Shown: piece by piece, positions 40,395 through 51,443 of the stretch
Layout: each line of letters starts with the position of its first letter
Numbering within the stretch: position 1 is the stretch's first letter
NCBI GenBank assembly: GCA_024516035.1
Contig: CM044964.1
Location: 23,877,956-23,941,955 of the forward strand
Source: Bactericera cockerelli
Taxonomy: Eukaryota > Arthropoda > Insecta > Hemiptera > Triozidae
Length of the DNA stretch: 64,000 nt
Reading direction: 5' to 3'
Made by a program: the position numbers and the translations under genes
The notes under the pieces: generated by a model
Told to the model about the DNA's origin: nothing
The model's input: the letters and a program-made list of their open reading frames with translations, nothing else
The model's database searches: none

Positions 40395-42475
40395 GAGGAG
40401 AAGGGAGAGAGAAGCCGAGTAAAAGAGGAAGGAAAGGAGGGAAGAGCTGAGAGAAGGACGGAATAGTTGAGAGAAAGGATAAGAGGAAAAGGAGGGAAGA
40501 GTTGAGAGAAGGACGGAATAGTTGAGAGAAAAGAGAGAGAAGCCGAGTAGAAGAAAGAGAAAGAAAATGACGAAATAGTTGAGAGAAGGAGGGAAGAGTT
40601 GAGAGAAAGGATAGGAGGAAAAGGAGGGAAGACTTGAGAGAAGGACGGAATAGTTGAGAGAAGGGAGAGAGAAGCCAAGTAGGAGAGGAGGAAAAGGAGG
40701 GAAGAGTTGAGAGAAGGACGGAATAGTTGTGAGAAGGGAGAGACAAGCCAAGTAGGAGAGGAGGAAAAGGAGGGAAGAGTTGAGAGAAGGACGGAATAGT
40801 TGAGAGAAGGGAGAGAGAAGCCTAGTAGAAGAGGAAGAAAATGAGGGAAGAGTTGAGAGAAGGACGGAATAGTTGAGAGAAGCCTAGTAGAAGAGGAAGA
40901 AAATGAGGGAAGAGTTGAGAGAAGGACGGAATAGTTGAGAGAAGGGAGAGAGAAGCCAAGTAGGAAAGGAAGAAAAGGAGGGAGGAGTTGAGAGAAGGAC
41001 GGAAGAGTTGAGAGAATAGAGAGAGAAGAGATGAGTAGGAGAGGAAGAAAATGAGAGAAGAGTTGAGAGAAGGGAGAGAGAAGCCAAGTAGGAAAGGAAG
41101 AAAAGGAGGGAGGAGTTGAGAGAAGGACGGAAGAGTTGAGAGAATAGAGAGAGAAGAGATGAGTAGGAGAGGAAGAAAATGAGAGAAGAGTTGAGAGAAG
41201 GGAGAGAGAGATGCCGAGAAGGAGAGGAGGAAAAGGAGGGAAGAGTTGAGAGAAGGACGGAAGAGTTGACAGAATAGAGATAGAAGAGCCGAGAAGAAGA
41301 GGAGGAAAAGGAGGGAAGAGTTGAGAGAAGGACGGAATAGTTGAGAGAATAGAGAGAGAAGAGCTGAGTAGGAGAGGAAGAAAATGAGGGAAGAGTTGAG
41401 AGAAGGACGGAATAGTTGAGAGAAGGGAGAGAGAAGCCAAGTAGGAGAGGAGGAAAAGGAGGGAAGAGTTGAGAGAAGGACGGAATAGTTGAGAGAAGGG
41501 AGAGAGAAGCCAAGTAGGAAAGGAGGAAAAGGAGGGAAGAGTTGAGAGAAGGACGGAATAGTTGAGAGAAGGGAGAGAGAAGCCAAGTAGGAAAAGAGGA
41601 AAATGAGGGAAGAGTTGAGAGAAGGACGGAATAGTTGAGAGAAGGGAGAGAGAAGCCAAGTAGGAAAAGAGGAAAATGAGGGAAGGGTTGAGAGAAGGAC
41701 GGAATAGTTGAGAAGGGAGAGAGAAGCCAAGTAGGAAAAGAGGAAAATGAGGGAAGAGTTGAGAGAAGGACGGAAGAGTTGAGAGAATAGAGATAGAAGA
41801 GCCGAGAAGAAGAGGAGGAAAAGGAGGGAAGAGTTGAGAGAAGGACGGAATAGTTGAGAGAATAGAGAGAGAAGAGCTGAGTAGGAGAGGAAGAAAATGA
41901 GGGAAGAGTTGAGAGAAGGACGGAATAGTTGAGAGAAGGGAGAGAGAAGCCAAGTAGGAGAGGAGGAAAAGGAGGGAAGAGTTGAGAGAAGGACGGAATA
42001 GTTGAGAGAAGGGAGAGAGAAGCCAAGTAGGAAAGGAGGAAAAGGAGGGAAGAGTTGAGAGAAGGACGGAATAGTTGAGAGAAGGGAGAGAGAAGCCGAG
42101 TAGGAGAGGAGGAAAATGAGGGAAGAGTTGAGAGAAGGACGGAATAGTTGAGAGAAGGGAGAGAGAAGCCTAGTAGGAAAGGAGGAAAAGGAGGGAAGAG
42201 TTGAGAGAAGGACGGAATAGTTGAGAGAAGGGAGAGAGAAGCCAAGTAGGAGAGGAGGAAAAGGAGGGAAGAGTTGAGAGAAGGACGGAATAGTTGAGAG
42301 AAGGGAGAGAGAAGCCAAGTAGGAAAGGAGAAAAAGGAGGGAAGAGTTGAGAGAAGGAAGAGAGAAGCCGAGTAGGAGAGGAGGAAAATGAGGGAAGAGT
42401 TGAGAGAAGGGAGAGAGAAGCCAAGTAGGAGAGGAGGAAAATGAGGGAAGAGTTGAGAGAAGGACGAAGGGAAGA
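40395..42475 (+). repeat. 73-bp minisatellite, about 28 units
   Basis: Unit: 'gagagaaggacggaatagtt', 'gagagaagggagagagaagc', 'caagtaggagaggagg' and 'aaaaggagggaagagtt'. The period was checked at 41436 to 41509. Variants with 'aatagagagagaagagctga' form a higher-order pattern. The pyrimidine-rich minus strand has almost no purines and hence no stops, and 73 is one more than a multiple of three, so all three minus frames stay open for 450-570 codons. These frames are not credible genes. Confidence 0.95.
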
Positions 42476-42936
42476 AAAGAATAATAGGATAATAGGATAA
42501 TTATGGAAAAGGAGGAGGAGGTGAATGGGAAGGAAGACAAAATGAGATCGAATCCCCCTAATTGGAACTCTGCTTCGCAACACTATGCTTTCAAATTTTG
42601 AGAAAAAATGTTGCGAAACGTTTTGAAACAAAATGTTGCACTCAGTGTGAAACCAAAGTGATTAATGTTTGATTTATGTTTTGACCGATATTTCAGACAT
42701 GTCAAAATTCCATCGAAAGGAGACCACAAAATTTTCCAGTTCGAGTAGCCCAATCTTTCTCAGTCTTGATCAACAAAATCTTCAATTTACTCGTACATAC
42801 TGGGATTTATCTTAATGTAGGGATTTGTCTAAGATTGCGATCTCCGTAATTTTATTCCTGAAAATTGTGTCGTTTTCTATTCCATTATTTTCTTCGTCGG
42901 GATAATATGATGCTTTTGTAAACTATGTATTCATAC

Positions 42937-42965
42937 AGGGTGGTACATGTGGTACGAGTTACAAT
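42937..42965 (+). mobile_element. single MITE end, TACAGGGTGG type
   Basis: 'catacagggtggtacatgtg' matches the end of 33534-33978 for ten bases. No partner end found nearby. Confidence 0.35.
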
Positions 42966-43029
42966 AAAGTGTGCTTCAAACAAGACTTAAATATATAAAG
43001 CTAGCGTCAATGACACTAGTTCATAGGAT

Positions 43030-43085
43030 GAGAACTAATATAGTTCTCATCCTGAAGCTAAGCAACGTCCAGCGAGGTTAGAAAT
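43030..43085 (+). mobile_element. 5S SINE, head fragment
   Basis: 'gttctcatcctgaagctaag' and 'caacgtccagcgaggttaga', the 5S-derived part only. Confidence 0.65.
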
Positions 43086-43299
43086 TGGGAACTATTGAAT
43101 TTTGAGCATAAACTAAATGGACATTACAAAGTAGAAATTGAAAATTTCAGCTCTCTCACTATACTAATAAAAGAGTATTTTTAATTGAAGTAAATATAAG
43201 AAACAGCATTTACCAAACTATTGATCCTAATATTATATGATGTATACATACTTGTTTTAGTGATAATCATTTCGATACCTAAGTCAATAGATTGTTTTT

Positions 43300-43640
43300 T
43301 TTTTTTTTAATTTAGTACTATATTTTTTTTCTTCTTTTAGGCGCTTTTACTCTACTGGGGCAGGTAGTTCGCGCCGATATCCTATATTTTTTCTAAATCA
43401 TAGTGTACATTTTTAGTATTTCAGATATTTAATGAGTCATCTAATAGTGCTGGAGGAACAGGTAATGAAGATCTAATATTGGTCTTTAGGGGACATGATA
43501 AGATGTGAGGAACAGTGAGTAGCTCACCACAAGTACAAGAAGGAGGGGGAGTTTTCTTGAATAGGAAAGCGTGGGTGGCGCGTGTATGGCCAATCCTCAT
43601 ACGCGTAAGCACAACCTCCTCAATTCCTCATACCTACCTG
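43300..43640 (-). pseudogene. LINE C-terminal fragment with Cys-His motif
   Basis: The minus-strand frame 43612-43421 gives LTRMRIGHTRATHAFLFKK then CTCGELLTVPHILSCPL, the end of an I/R1-type LINE polymerase: the tail of its RNase H region and a C-x-C...H...C cluster typical of the last 100 residues. The stop follows about 20 residues later. The 3' region runs to an A-rich end near 43290 (T run on the plus strand). Everything upstream of the fragment is missing, a normal 5' truncation. Confidence 0.65.
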
Positions 43641-44240
43641 TTGTTCCTTTCAGAGGTTATAAATATTTATATATTTTAAGAGTCACAAAATGTGGCTAAA
43701 AATCTACAACATCCCCTTTTTATAGGAAAATTGTTTTTAATTTCACCCCGTATACAATAATGAGGGTGTATGAAACTCTTAGTTGTAATTAGCAAACACA
43801 TTTTTGATCAAGGTTTCAGAGTGGGTTTCTCTCAAACGGTAGTAGTGATATCTACTGTGTGGAAGCTACTTATAATTTTATTGGTATGTCTTGGCTAAGA
43901 CTGATGGTCGGGTCGAGACTTGACCGCTAGGTCCCAGGTCATGTAGATTAAGCGTCACGTGATCAATTTGGAGCACTGTGATTGGTGGAAATTGATCATG
44001 AGACGCTAAAGCTCGATGAGCTTGGACCCAGCAGTCGAGTCTTGACCTGCCCTGTATTTTAGATACATATTAGTACGGATTTCATGTTTACCAATATCAT
44101 TTGAGATTGTGTCTGTGCATGGTTAGACACTCTGTATTTTACATTGTTTTACATACATGTTAGTGGATTCATTGTTTACCGACATTAGAACAGATTGCAT
44201 TAGAGTTGAGGAAAATGCTAACGGAACTACAGGGCGTTTC
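43641..44240. other. unassigned sequence
   Basis: No gene or repeat recognised. 'acatacatgttagtggattc' near 44150 partly repeats 'acatattagtacggattt' near 44068. Confidence 0.3.
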
Positions 44241-44244
44241 ATAA

Positions 44245-44440
44245 TAATAATAACACTCTTTAGTGAAAGGTAACCACCAGGCGTGGTTAATAGCTCAACG
44301 CAATTTACATGTACCACCTAACCCTCTGAGTCTTATTAATGTGCTCAAAAACTTAAATTAACGAAGAATATTTCATGCGCTGGGTGAGATTCGAACCAAC
44401 GGATCCCTACGCTACCTTGATTACCAGACTAAGAAGCTTT
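44245..44440 (-). mobile_element. SINE family B
   Basis: Minus strand: 'ggtagcgtagggatccgttg', box B 'ggttcgaatctcacccagcg', 'aataagactcagagggttag' and 'cctggtggttacctttcact' with 'aaagagtgttattattatt'. Confidence 0.75.
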
Positions 44441-44464
44441 TAAAGTAAACAACTAGCATTTTAT

Positions 44465-44638
44465 TTGCCGACCTCCATGGCTCAGTGGTTAAGAGCATTG
44501 GTTGCTGACCCGGAGGTTGCGGGTTCGAATCCCGGCCGGAGCGGATTATTCTAACCGAGTTTTCCGTTTCCGGAATGGCATGAATGTAAAGGTAAAGGTT
44601 CCTTGAAGTAATGCGAAAGCGGTTCCGGGGCACAATAA

Positions 44639-44672
<34 letters not shown>
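44465..44672 (+). mobile_element. SINE family F, ends in a long T run
   Basis: Perfect box A ('tggctcagtgg') and box B ('ggttcgaatcc') in a 73-nt tRNA-like head with the anticodon region 'gttgctgac'. The acceptor ends do not pair fully, so it is not a working tRNA. Body 'ttccgtttccggaatggcat' and 'gcgaaagcggttccggggca', then about 30 T. A poly(T) 3' end is unusual and could instead be an A-tail of something inserted on the other strand. Confidence 0.65.
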
Positions 44673-44673
<1 letters not shown>

Positions 44674-44764
44674 CATTTTATCGAGAGTCTTTTCAGCGCT
44701 AAGGTCACGTTACCGAGTTAACTAAATTGTGCACATGTATAGAAGAAAACTAACAAAACATTCA

Positions 44765-44810
44765 CCTTTAAACTGGTAGGTCGCAGGTTCGATTCTCACC
44801 AGTGGCATTT
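44765..44810 (+). mobile_element. tRNA-like fragment
   Basis: 'ctggtaggtcgcaggttcga' and 'ttctcaccagtggca' resemble the 3' half of a tRNA-derived SINE head. No box A. Confidence 0.35.
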
Positions 44811-45429
44811 TTTTTTATTTAATTAGTGAATGTTTTTAAAACCTCAGCAACACGCTGTATTGGAGTAATATTAGTACCCATTATTTAATGTTAATTAATT
44901 TTTAAGTTGTAATTTTGTACCTAATTTATTCCAATAAAGGTTTATTTATTTATTTGAGTTTTATTTTAAATAAATATTCTTTATTATTTCGTTATATTAT
45001 TTTAGAAGCCAAGTAAAAATGACTTAGGATAGGTCCTCTGTATACAAAAAAAAAACATGAAAAATAAAATAAAAGATTTACTTATTATTATTATCTTTTT
45101 ATTCCGTAAACCATTTACAAATTTAATTGTACAAATAAAGGCTTTTTACATTACATCACATGGCTTCAAAAAAGGCTGTGAAACTCATCATAAAAAAAAC
45201 CCTAAAGCGACGCCGTTTTTTTTTTTTTTAATCGTATGACGAAGTACGGGATAGCTGCTAGTTTTTATTCAATTCTCGTACCTACAAGTTAAGTAGACAA
45301 ACAGAATAACATCCTCTCCACTTATGCTCCAGGAGACAGCTCTCAGTAGTCCCAAATTGTCTCACATTTCTGCAACGTCTTCAGACGGAGAAATCCCTTT
45401 TGAGATTTCACACTCACATCATTTTATGT

Positions 45430-46250
45430 TTCTTACACTCTCTTTATCTCTCTATTTTTTTCCTTCTCTCTCTCTCTCTCTCTCTCAATTCCTCTTGTTA
45501 TTCTCTATTTTCTTTTTATTATTATTAGCAATATATCACAAGCTCCTAATGTGTTTATTCATTAAAGTATCATACAAACATGATAATTATAAATTTCCTT
45601 CTATTGTACATTATCACATCTATTGCAGGTTGTATATAATATGGTCCATGCCACTGACATGTGGTAGAGTACCAAGAATGCAGCCTGCATTGCCGCGTAA
45701 TATACATATTATACTTTATTAGGGAAGACAAAGTAAAATATACAGAAAATTACAAATAAATTATAAAGAAAAAATGAATTGATATATGAATAAAGCTAAT
45801 GTCCTACCTAAAGGGCGGGGTTATTGCCTGTGGCAATCTCTTTCTTACACTCTCTTTTTCTCTCTACTTTTTTTCTTCTCTCTCTCTCTCTCTTGATTCC
45901 TCTCTGTCATTCTCTATTTTCTCTTTATAATTATTATTATCAATATAATTATGATTTATGATGCTTTATTATGTAAGACAAAGTAAAATATACAGTATAT
46001 TTTACTACAAAGTAAACTACAAAGAAATTATAAAGAAAAAATGAATTGATTGAACAAAGGAACAATAACAAAAAAGATAATAAAGCTAATGTCCTACCGA
46101 AAGGGCGGGGTTATTGGCTGTGGCAATCTTCCACCCAACTCTTTCTTGGTTCTATATAGAGAGAGAGAGAGAGGAATAAATAGAAGATATTTAGAGAGGA
46201 GGGTATGTAGGATAAAGAGAGGGAGAGACAGAGGAGGGAGGATAAGGAAA
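45430..46250. repeat. two LINE 3' tails (minus) among CT/GA tracts
   Basis: Tails at 45710-45850 and 45960-46145, both minus strand, share 'aagggcggggttattg', 'ctgtggcaatct' and 'agacaaagtaaaatatacag'. CT tracts at 45430-45490 and 45840-45900, and a GA tract at 46155-46250, separate and flank them. The two tail-plus-tract blocks look like a tandem duplication of about 280 bp. Confidence 0.65.
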
Positions 46251-46469
46251 AAGTGATAAATTTGCAAGATGCTACCGGTAAAAACTACTTGAAGTTCTAC
46301 AAAGACCTATTTTCATGGTTTATTAAGAATCCCCAAAACCCCATCAAGAACGCGGCATCTCCAATTCTCTCAAACAAACCTCATGTGCCCAATATCATTC
46401 CACAAAATAAGAAGACTAAAAAACATTAAAATTCAAATTTTACGATTGTTTACTTTCTTTCCTAAAAAT

Positions 46470-46740
46470 TCGGAACATTTACTTTCCTTGTCCCATAATA
46501 AGGAAAGTATTGTATTCGTCGAAAATTTGACCTACCCAGTTTCTCATATTTCTGGACGAATCATAGACTCGGGATACGAAAAAAAATTGTTTTCGGCCAT
46601 TGGACCGTGCGTCTGTCCGTCTGTCTGTGAACAAGATAACTCGAGAATGGTAAAAGTTAGAGACTTGAAATTTGGTATGAAAGTAGATTTTATACATATA
46701 CCACACGAACCTTACACATTTAGTTAAAATCGGCCACTAT
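46470..46740 (+). repeat. dispersed repeat, 'GGAAAGTATTG' family
   Basis: 'ctttccttgtcccataataa', 'ggaaagtattgtattcgtcg', 'gtctgtccgtctgtctgtga' and 'gagacttgaaatttggtatg'. Related to 12860-13120. Confidence 0.55.
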
Positions 46741-47755
46741 CTGCATACACAGGGCCTTATGTGGGCCGTTTCTTTATGTTGGTAGAAACAAAATAATTTT
46801 TAGAGCACAATATTTTTAAATAAAAAAAAATAATAGGGGGGTTTACTCTGATTATTTTTTTGATATTTTCAAGTTTTTGGAACCGGGCTCCAATTTACCA
46901 GCCTGCATTTTGGATGGTCCCGCTTGGGCAAACGTTTTCATGATACATATTAAATAGGGGTTCTGACTTATAAAAACCAATAATTTTGAGGGCTGATTAC
47001 GAATTTGATATTGATTTTTAGCGAGCTGTTACCGTCGAGTCACCAGTGACGGAATATGACTTCTTTTCGAGTGATAAGGAAAGTCGTGTGGTGTCACACC
47101 AGTTTATTTTTTAACAAACCCATTTTTCTATGTACAATTGTACATACATACATAATAATAATATAAAAAAACTCGGGCTAGATAGAACAATGAGATTCAT
47201 AATAAGAAAGCCCTCGATGTTCAGAATTTCTTCTCTCCTATAAATGTGTAAGGAATTTTCTCATCTTCGGGAAATATAAAACGGGATAATGTTCCCCATT
47301 TGCCGTGAATGTAGATCCCATTACTTGCGCTCTTTCGTCCCATTACCACATGATCGTACCAGGGTGAGGTTGAACAATGCCGACCTCAAGAAGGATTGGT
47401 AAGGAGCACAGTGAATGAAGAATGCATCAATTAGAAGCATTATGTAAGAACGAATATTGAAAATTGAAACATAAAGAGTTATCATATTAATTTGTGTTAA
47501 TCACTTTCGTGTAGACATGTGTAGAAAAAACGGTCAGAGAAATAGTAAGAGTGAAAATGAAGGATGGAGATAGGTTTAGAGCCCAAAATAGCTGAGAGCC
47601 CAAAGCGTAAAAATCCCGAAGTAAAGTATCACACGGTTCCGGGATCTCCTACGTCTTCTGAGGATAGGTTTTTAGTGGGTAAAAATCCCACACTCCAGGG
47701 AGTGAGGTGGCTGGGTGTCTTCAGAAGATTTTCCTATCCTCACAAAAAAAAAAAT
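46741..47755. other. unassigned, with a family A tail fragment
   Basis: A minus-strand family A tail ('gtgattaacacaaatta') is at 47480-47512. A local pair of near-repeats lies at 47575-47730 ('aaaatccc..a' and 'cttctgaggataggttttta' against 'cttcagaagattttcctatc'). Nothing else named. Confidence 0.3.
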
Positions 47756-47759
47756 CCAA

Positions 47760-47910
47760 TTGACACCGACCTCAGTAGTTTGATCGATAAGGCGGCGGAC
47801 TTGTAATCTAGAGTTCGGTGGTTCAAGTCCCAACTTCAGCAAATATTTAGTAAAGCGAGTTTGAGTAATGGTTGTGACTTCACAAAAGTGATTATCACAA
47901 ATATCTTTGA
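47760..47910 (+). mobile_element. SINE family A
   Basis: 'ccgacctcagtagtttgatc', 'aaggcggcggacttgtaatc', box B 'ggttcaagtcccaac' and tail 'gtgattatcacaaatat'. A family B copy abuts its tail. Confidence 0.75.
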
Positions 47911-47914
47911 TTTC

Positions 47915-48110
47915 CTCTTTAGTTTAAGTTAACTGCCAGGCGATGTTAATGCTCAAAACAAAATCTACCACCTAACCCTCAGAGTCTTTTATGTGGTTAC
48001 AAACTGAAATTGATGAGGAAAAATTCATGCACTGGGTGGGATTCGAACCGACGGATCCCTACACTACTTGTATAATCAGACTAGCGCTTTAACCACTTTG
48101 ATTTTTTTTT
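47915..48110 (-). mobile_element. SINE family B
   Basis: Minus strand: 'agtgtagggatccgtcggtt', 'cgaatcccacccagtgcatg' and 'gactctgagggttaggtgg'. Confidence 0.75.
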
Positions 48111-48434
48111 GAGAACTTTAGAACGATTTGCAATTTATTTTATAGTGGAAGTGCTAAATTCACCAATAATTTATTGTCAAATTATATTCTAGTAAAAATA
48201 TATTGTATTCTATTAGTTACCATCCTGCCGATACCACTGAAGAGGAATAAGCGGAGGAGAGGAAACTGATCCGGAATTTTATATGTCGGGGATGTAATTC
48301 GTTTTCATTAAACTCAAATCTTTGAGAACTATTTCCTCTGCCTCTTCTATCCGCTTGGGAAATACTGACGCAGATTGGAAGTACATGAAATTAGGTACAT
48401 AATAATATAAATAAATATATTAAAAGAAATAATA

Positions 48435-48645
48435 AAAATCTTTAGTGGAAGGTAACCACTAGGCGAGATTAATACTCAAAACATTTTCTACCACCTAACT
48501 CTCGGAGTCTTATTATTATGTGATCACAAACTGAAATTACTTAGGAAAAAATCACGCACTGCGTGGGATTCGAACCAACGGATCCCTACACTACTTGGAT
48601 AGCCAGACTAGCGTGTTAACCACTTAACTACCAATACACATAAAA
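48435..48645 (-). mobile_element. SINE family B
   Basis: Minus strand: 'ggtagttaagtggttaacac', 'gtagggatccgttggttcga' and 'taataataagactccgagag'. Confidence 0.75.
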
Positions 48646-49039
48646 ATGATCTAAGAAAATTATTTTTATAAGTCACAAAATATTTTTTTATTATTATGAA
48701 AATATTAATAACTTTATCCATCTCATTTTCTATCTCCCCCTTTTTCTTTTGTCGCCAAATCCTTCTATTTCAAACTAACTTTATTAATATCTCGAGAGCA
48801 CTAGTGCTTTAATTTTCCCATATGCAAATCTTACATCTGTGCCGGGAGATATGCCAAATTTGAACTTTGTTTACTTTGGAAACACTCTGAATGATATTAT
48901 TTGACGGGGATATTAAAACTTGTGGTACATAAAATACATGTATGGTATGTAAATTAATGAGCGTCTTATGCTAGATGGTAATCAAAAACAAAAAGGATAG
49001 ACATTGCTTTGTGTCGAAAAATTATAATACTATGGTAAA

Positions 49040-49375
49040 TACCAGCCTCCGTGACGTAACGTCTACTGCCCATAGTCCAGAGGTCTCGAGTTTGACTCCC
49101 GGTTGGGGCAGACTTTTCGAAGAAAATTCTGAACCCTCCAAACACGTGAGGCTGGCTTTTCCGGCCCTACCCAAGCTGGGTTAGGTTATTGTGGGTAGCT
49201 GGTACGATTACCAGCGAATGGAGGATAAAACCCCCGTCCTGACTATCTATTTCAAATCAGGACGTTACACCGAATAGAATGAATTGTTTATAATAGATCT
49301 AACAAGGTTGCAGTGTTAGATGTAAGGGTTTCACTGAAAAACCCTGCAACCAGGTCAGATAATAATAATAAAAAT
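49040..49375 (+). mobile_element. SINE family D, complete with tail
   Basis: Head 'cctccgtgacgtaacgtcta', box B 'gtttgactcccgg', 'ggctggcttttccggcccta', core 'gttaggttattgtgggtagc', 'cgaatggaggataaaacccc', then a tail with 'aaggttgcagtgttag' and 'aaaccctgcaaccagg', which can pair, and (AAT)n. Confidence 0.8.
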
Positions 49376-49720
49376 TGGTAAGTATGGTAGAGAGATGCAG
49401 AAATAACCAATAAGTACCTAAATGGTGAACTCGGGCTGCCTCAAACCTATCCCCTACAATCAGACATCTTTGTTAGTTTTAACCAAGAGAAAATCACAAG
49501 AAAAACAAATAATTATTTTTATTACATGTTTCTTTAAAGATAAATATCAGTAGCTTTTTTTAAGAATAATTTTCAGTTTAGAATTTATTAAACATTAAAT
49601 TTCATCGAAAACTCCAGTTTTTGAAATTGCTCCCTAAAATGAAGCTGCGTTTCCTCTCTGGATTGCTAAACCAATCCTCTGCATCAAGAAGAAACTTGAA
49701 TTGGGATATCAGTAGTTGGC
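49376..49720. other. unassigned AT-rich sequence
   Basis: A short frame begins 'LLPKMKLRFLSGLLNQSSAS' at about 49624 but runs into the inverted-repeat element; I do not call a gene. Confidence 0.3.
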
Positions 49721-49724
49721 AAAA

Positions 49725-50349
49725 TGTGAGTTCGGTGCGAAGATTACCCCGCATGTTTTTCGCATGTATAAATTCGGTGCCGCCTAAAAAAGGTGATGTA
49801 TGAGTTCGGTGCGGTCTTAAGACTTATAAATTGATTGTTTGTTTATAATGTACTAGTTGCTTGTTAACAGTCATCTTGCTGTTATTAAGTTAGTAGATTA
49901 TTTTGTAGATAGTTACATTCAGCAAGACTGTCCATTTCCTCCTTAAAGGCCATGCCTTGGGTTCATAGTAGGGTTAGGTAAAATACAATGAAGGCCATGC
50001 CTTGAATTTATAGTAGGGTTAGGTAAAATACAATGAAGGCCATGCCTTGGGTTTATAGTAGGGTTAGGTAAAATACAATGAAAATACAATGAAGGCCATG
50101 CCTTGGGTTTATATAGTAGGGTTAGGTAAAATACAATGACGGCCATGCCTTGGGTTTATAGTAGGGTTAGGTAAAATACAATGAAGGCCATGACTCGGAT
50201 TATTAATTGAAGGCCATGCCTATAAGGAAAAAAATACTATAATTACCTGGTCATCAGGGCAAGTACCAGGGCACCGAATTCATACATGACCTTTTTTAGG
50301 CGGCACCGAACTCATACATTTTTTTATTTTCCGCACCGAACTCATACAA
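49725..50349. mobile_element. inverted-repeat element with internal 45-bp array
   Basis: The left arm (49725-49817) has 'tgtatgagttcggtgcgg' and 'cggtgccgcctaaaaaaggt'; the right arm (50268-50349) is its inverse ('ccttttttaggcggcaccga', 'ccgcaccgaactcataca'). Between them are about six units of 45-47 bp, 'tagtagggttaggtaaaata' plus 'caatgaaggccatgccttgg'. 'gcggtgc'-type words also recur within each arm. Confidence 0.75.
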
Positions 50350-50389
50350 AGCCCAGTAGTTATGACGTCTCTATTAATTTATTTCTCTA

Positions 50390-50560
50390 TGGGTAAAGAC
50401 AGTCTGGCTGGGGAACTATAAACAGGAGTAGACCAGTATTGGCTTGGTTCTGGGTGCCCTTGTCAATTATTAGCCTCCTTGTAAAGACAGTGGTAGAAGT
50501 GCTGAGTCATTCCTCCACTGTCTGGCTACCATCGTTCACGATGACGCCACCCTATGATGA
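50390..50560 (-). repeat. dispersed element with one 38-bp unit
   Basis: Inverse of the 27118/59925 element: 'agtggtagaagtgctgagtc' and 'agtctggctggggaactata'. Confidence 0.75.
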
Positions 50561-50582
50561 TGGGTAAAGAACTAAGGAACCT

Positions 50583-50790
50583 AGCGTCGCATGCACCGGT
50601 TCTCATAGGATCACCGAAGATTAGCAACGTCCAGCGAGTTGAAGACTTTGTGATGTTGGCATTCCGGCCTAATCCAGACTAGGTGAGGTTAATGTGAGTA
50701 GCAGGTTTGTAATTTTCCAACGAATGGAGGGTAACACCCCCGTTGTGATATGACCATGCAGTTGAAAGCGACGTTAAACCCAAGTTAAAA
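50583..50790 (+). mobile_element. 5S rRNA-derived SINE, most complete copy
   Basis: 'gcaccggttctcataggatc' and 'accgaagattagcaacgtcc' match 5S rRNA around its internal promoter. Then 'gatgttggcattccggccta', core 'aggtgaggttaatgtgagta', 'gaatggagggtaacaccccc', and the family tail 'atgaccatgcagttgaaagc' and 'gacgttaaaccc'. Confidence 0.8.
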
Positions 50791-51215
50791 AAGAACCTTT
50801 TCTTCATCTGCAATAACACGTTTTAATTTTATTGATTTTGTAAGTTTTATTTTCGAATCAATCTGAAATATTGATTTTAACTACGGACTATAAATTAATA
50901 TTGAAGGTATAAAAAATACATCGATTGTATCAATCAGGCGCGGCCGGTGGAAAATATTTTGGGGGTGCTGCCACATAAACCTGACTAAAATGGGATTTAT
51001 ATTAGAGTCGCTCTTTCAGTATCTAAAACGTTTGAGTTTGTTTACCATGCCAATGATAATAATAACGCATTAATTAGTCTAGAAATGTGTCATATTTTTC
51101 ATTGTGTACGGGCTAGGACTTGAGAAAATCCTCTCATTTTCTTTGGTGTCTAGGGGTTCCGCAGTTCCGCAGCTCCTTAGCACTATCCGCACCTGGTATC
51201 AATAGCTGTTACCTA
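50791..51215. other. unassigned sequence
   Basis: No gene recognised; a weak frame at 51120 runs into the Helitron. Confidence 0.3.
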
Positions 51216-51443
51216 TCTCTATATATAAAACAGAAAAAAGGACTACCTATGTTTGTTTGTCCGGAGTTGTTTAGCCAAAACGGTGAGAGCGAAAAATGTC
51301 TAAGAATTGACCCCCCCAAAACCATTATCGCTTTGTCCAGAAAATATATAAAAAGTTCAAAAAGGCATTGCTGTCCAGCAGTACGGCCATGCCTTAGTAA
51401 ATTTGAAATTTAGTCCCGTTGAAAAGCACGGGCAAACGGCTCG
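51216..51443 (+). mobile_element. non-autonomous Helitron, family 1 (228 bp)
   Basis: Starts TCTCTATATATAAAACAG after A; ends 'acggctcg' before T, so the final CTAG has mutated to CTCG. The same hairpin CCCGT...ACGGG as at 12497-12732, and nearly identical interior. Confidence 0.8.

Noticed and set aside
40207..42631. Minus-strand frames of up to 572 codons with repeated LPSFSS text
   Set aside because: Tandem 73-bp homopurine-rich repeat; all three frames are open.
44470..44545. tRNA gene
   Set aside because: Boxes A and B are perfect but the acceptor stem does not pair and a SINE body follows.
49945..50215. Telomere-like repeat because of 'gggttaggt'
   Set aside because: The word occurs once per 45-bp unit and is not itself tandem; internal minisatellite of an inverted-repeat element.
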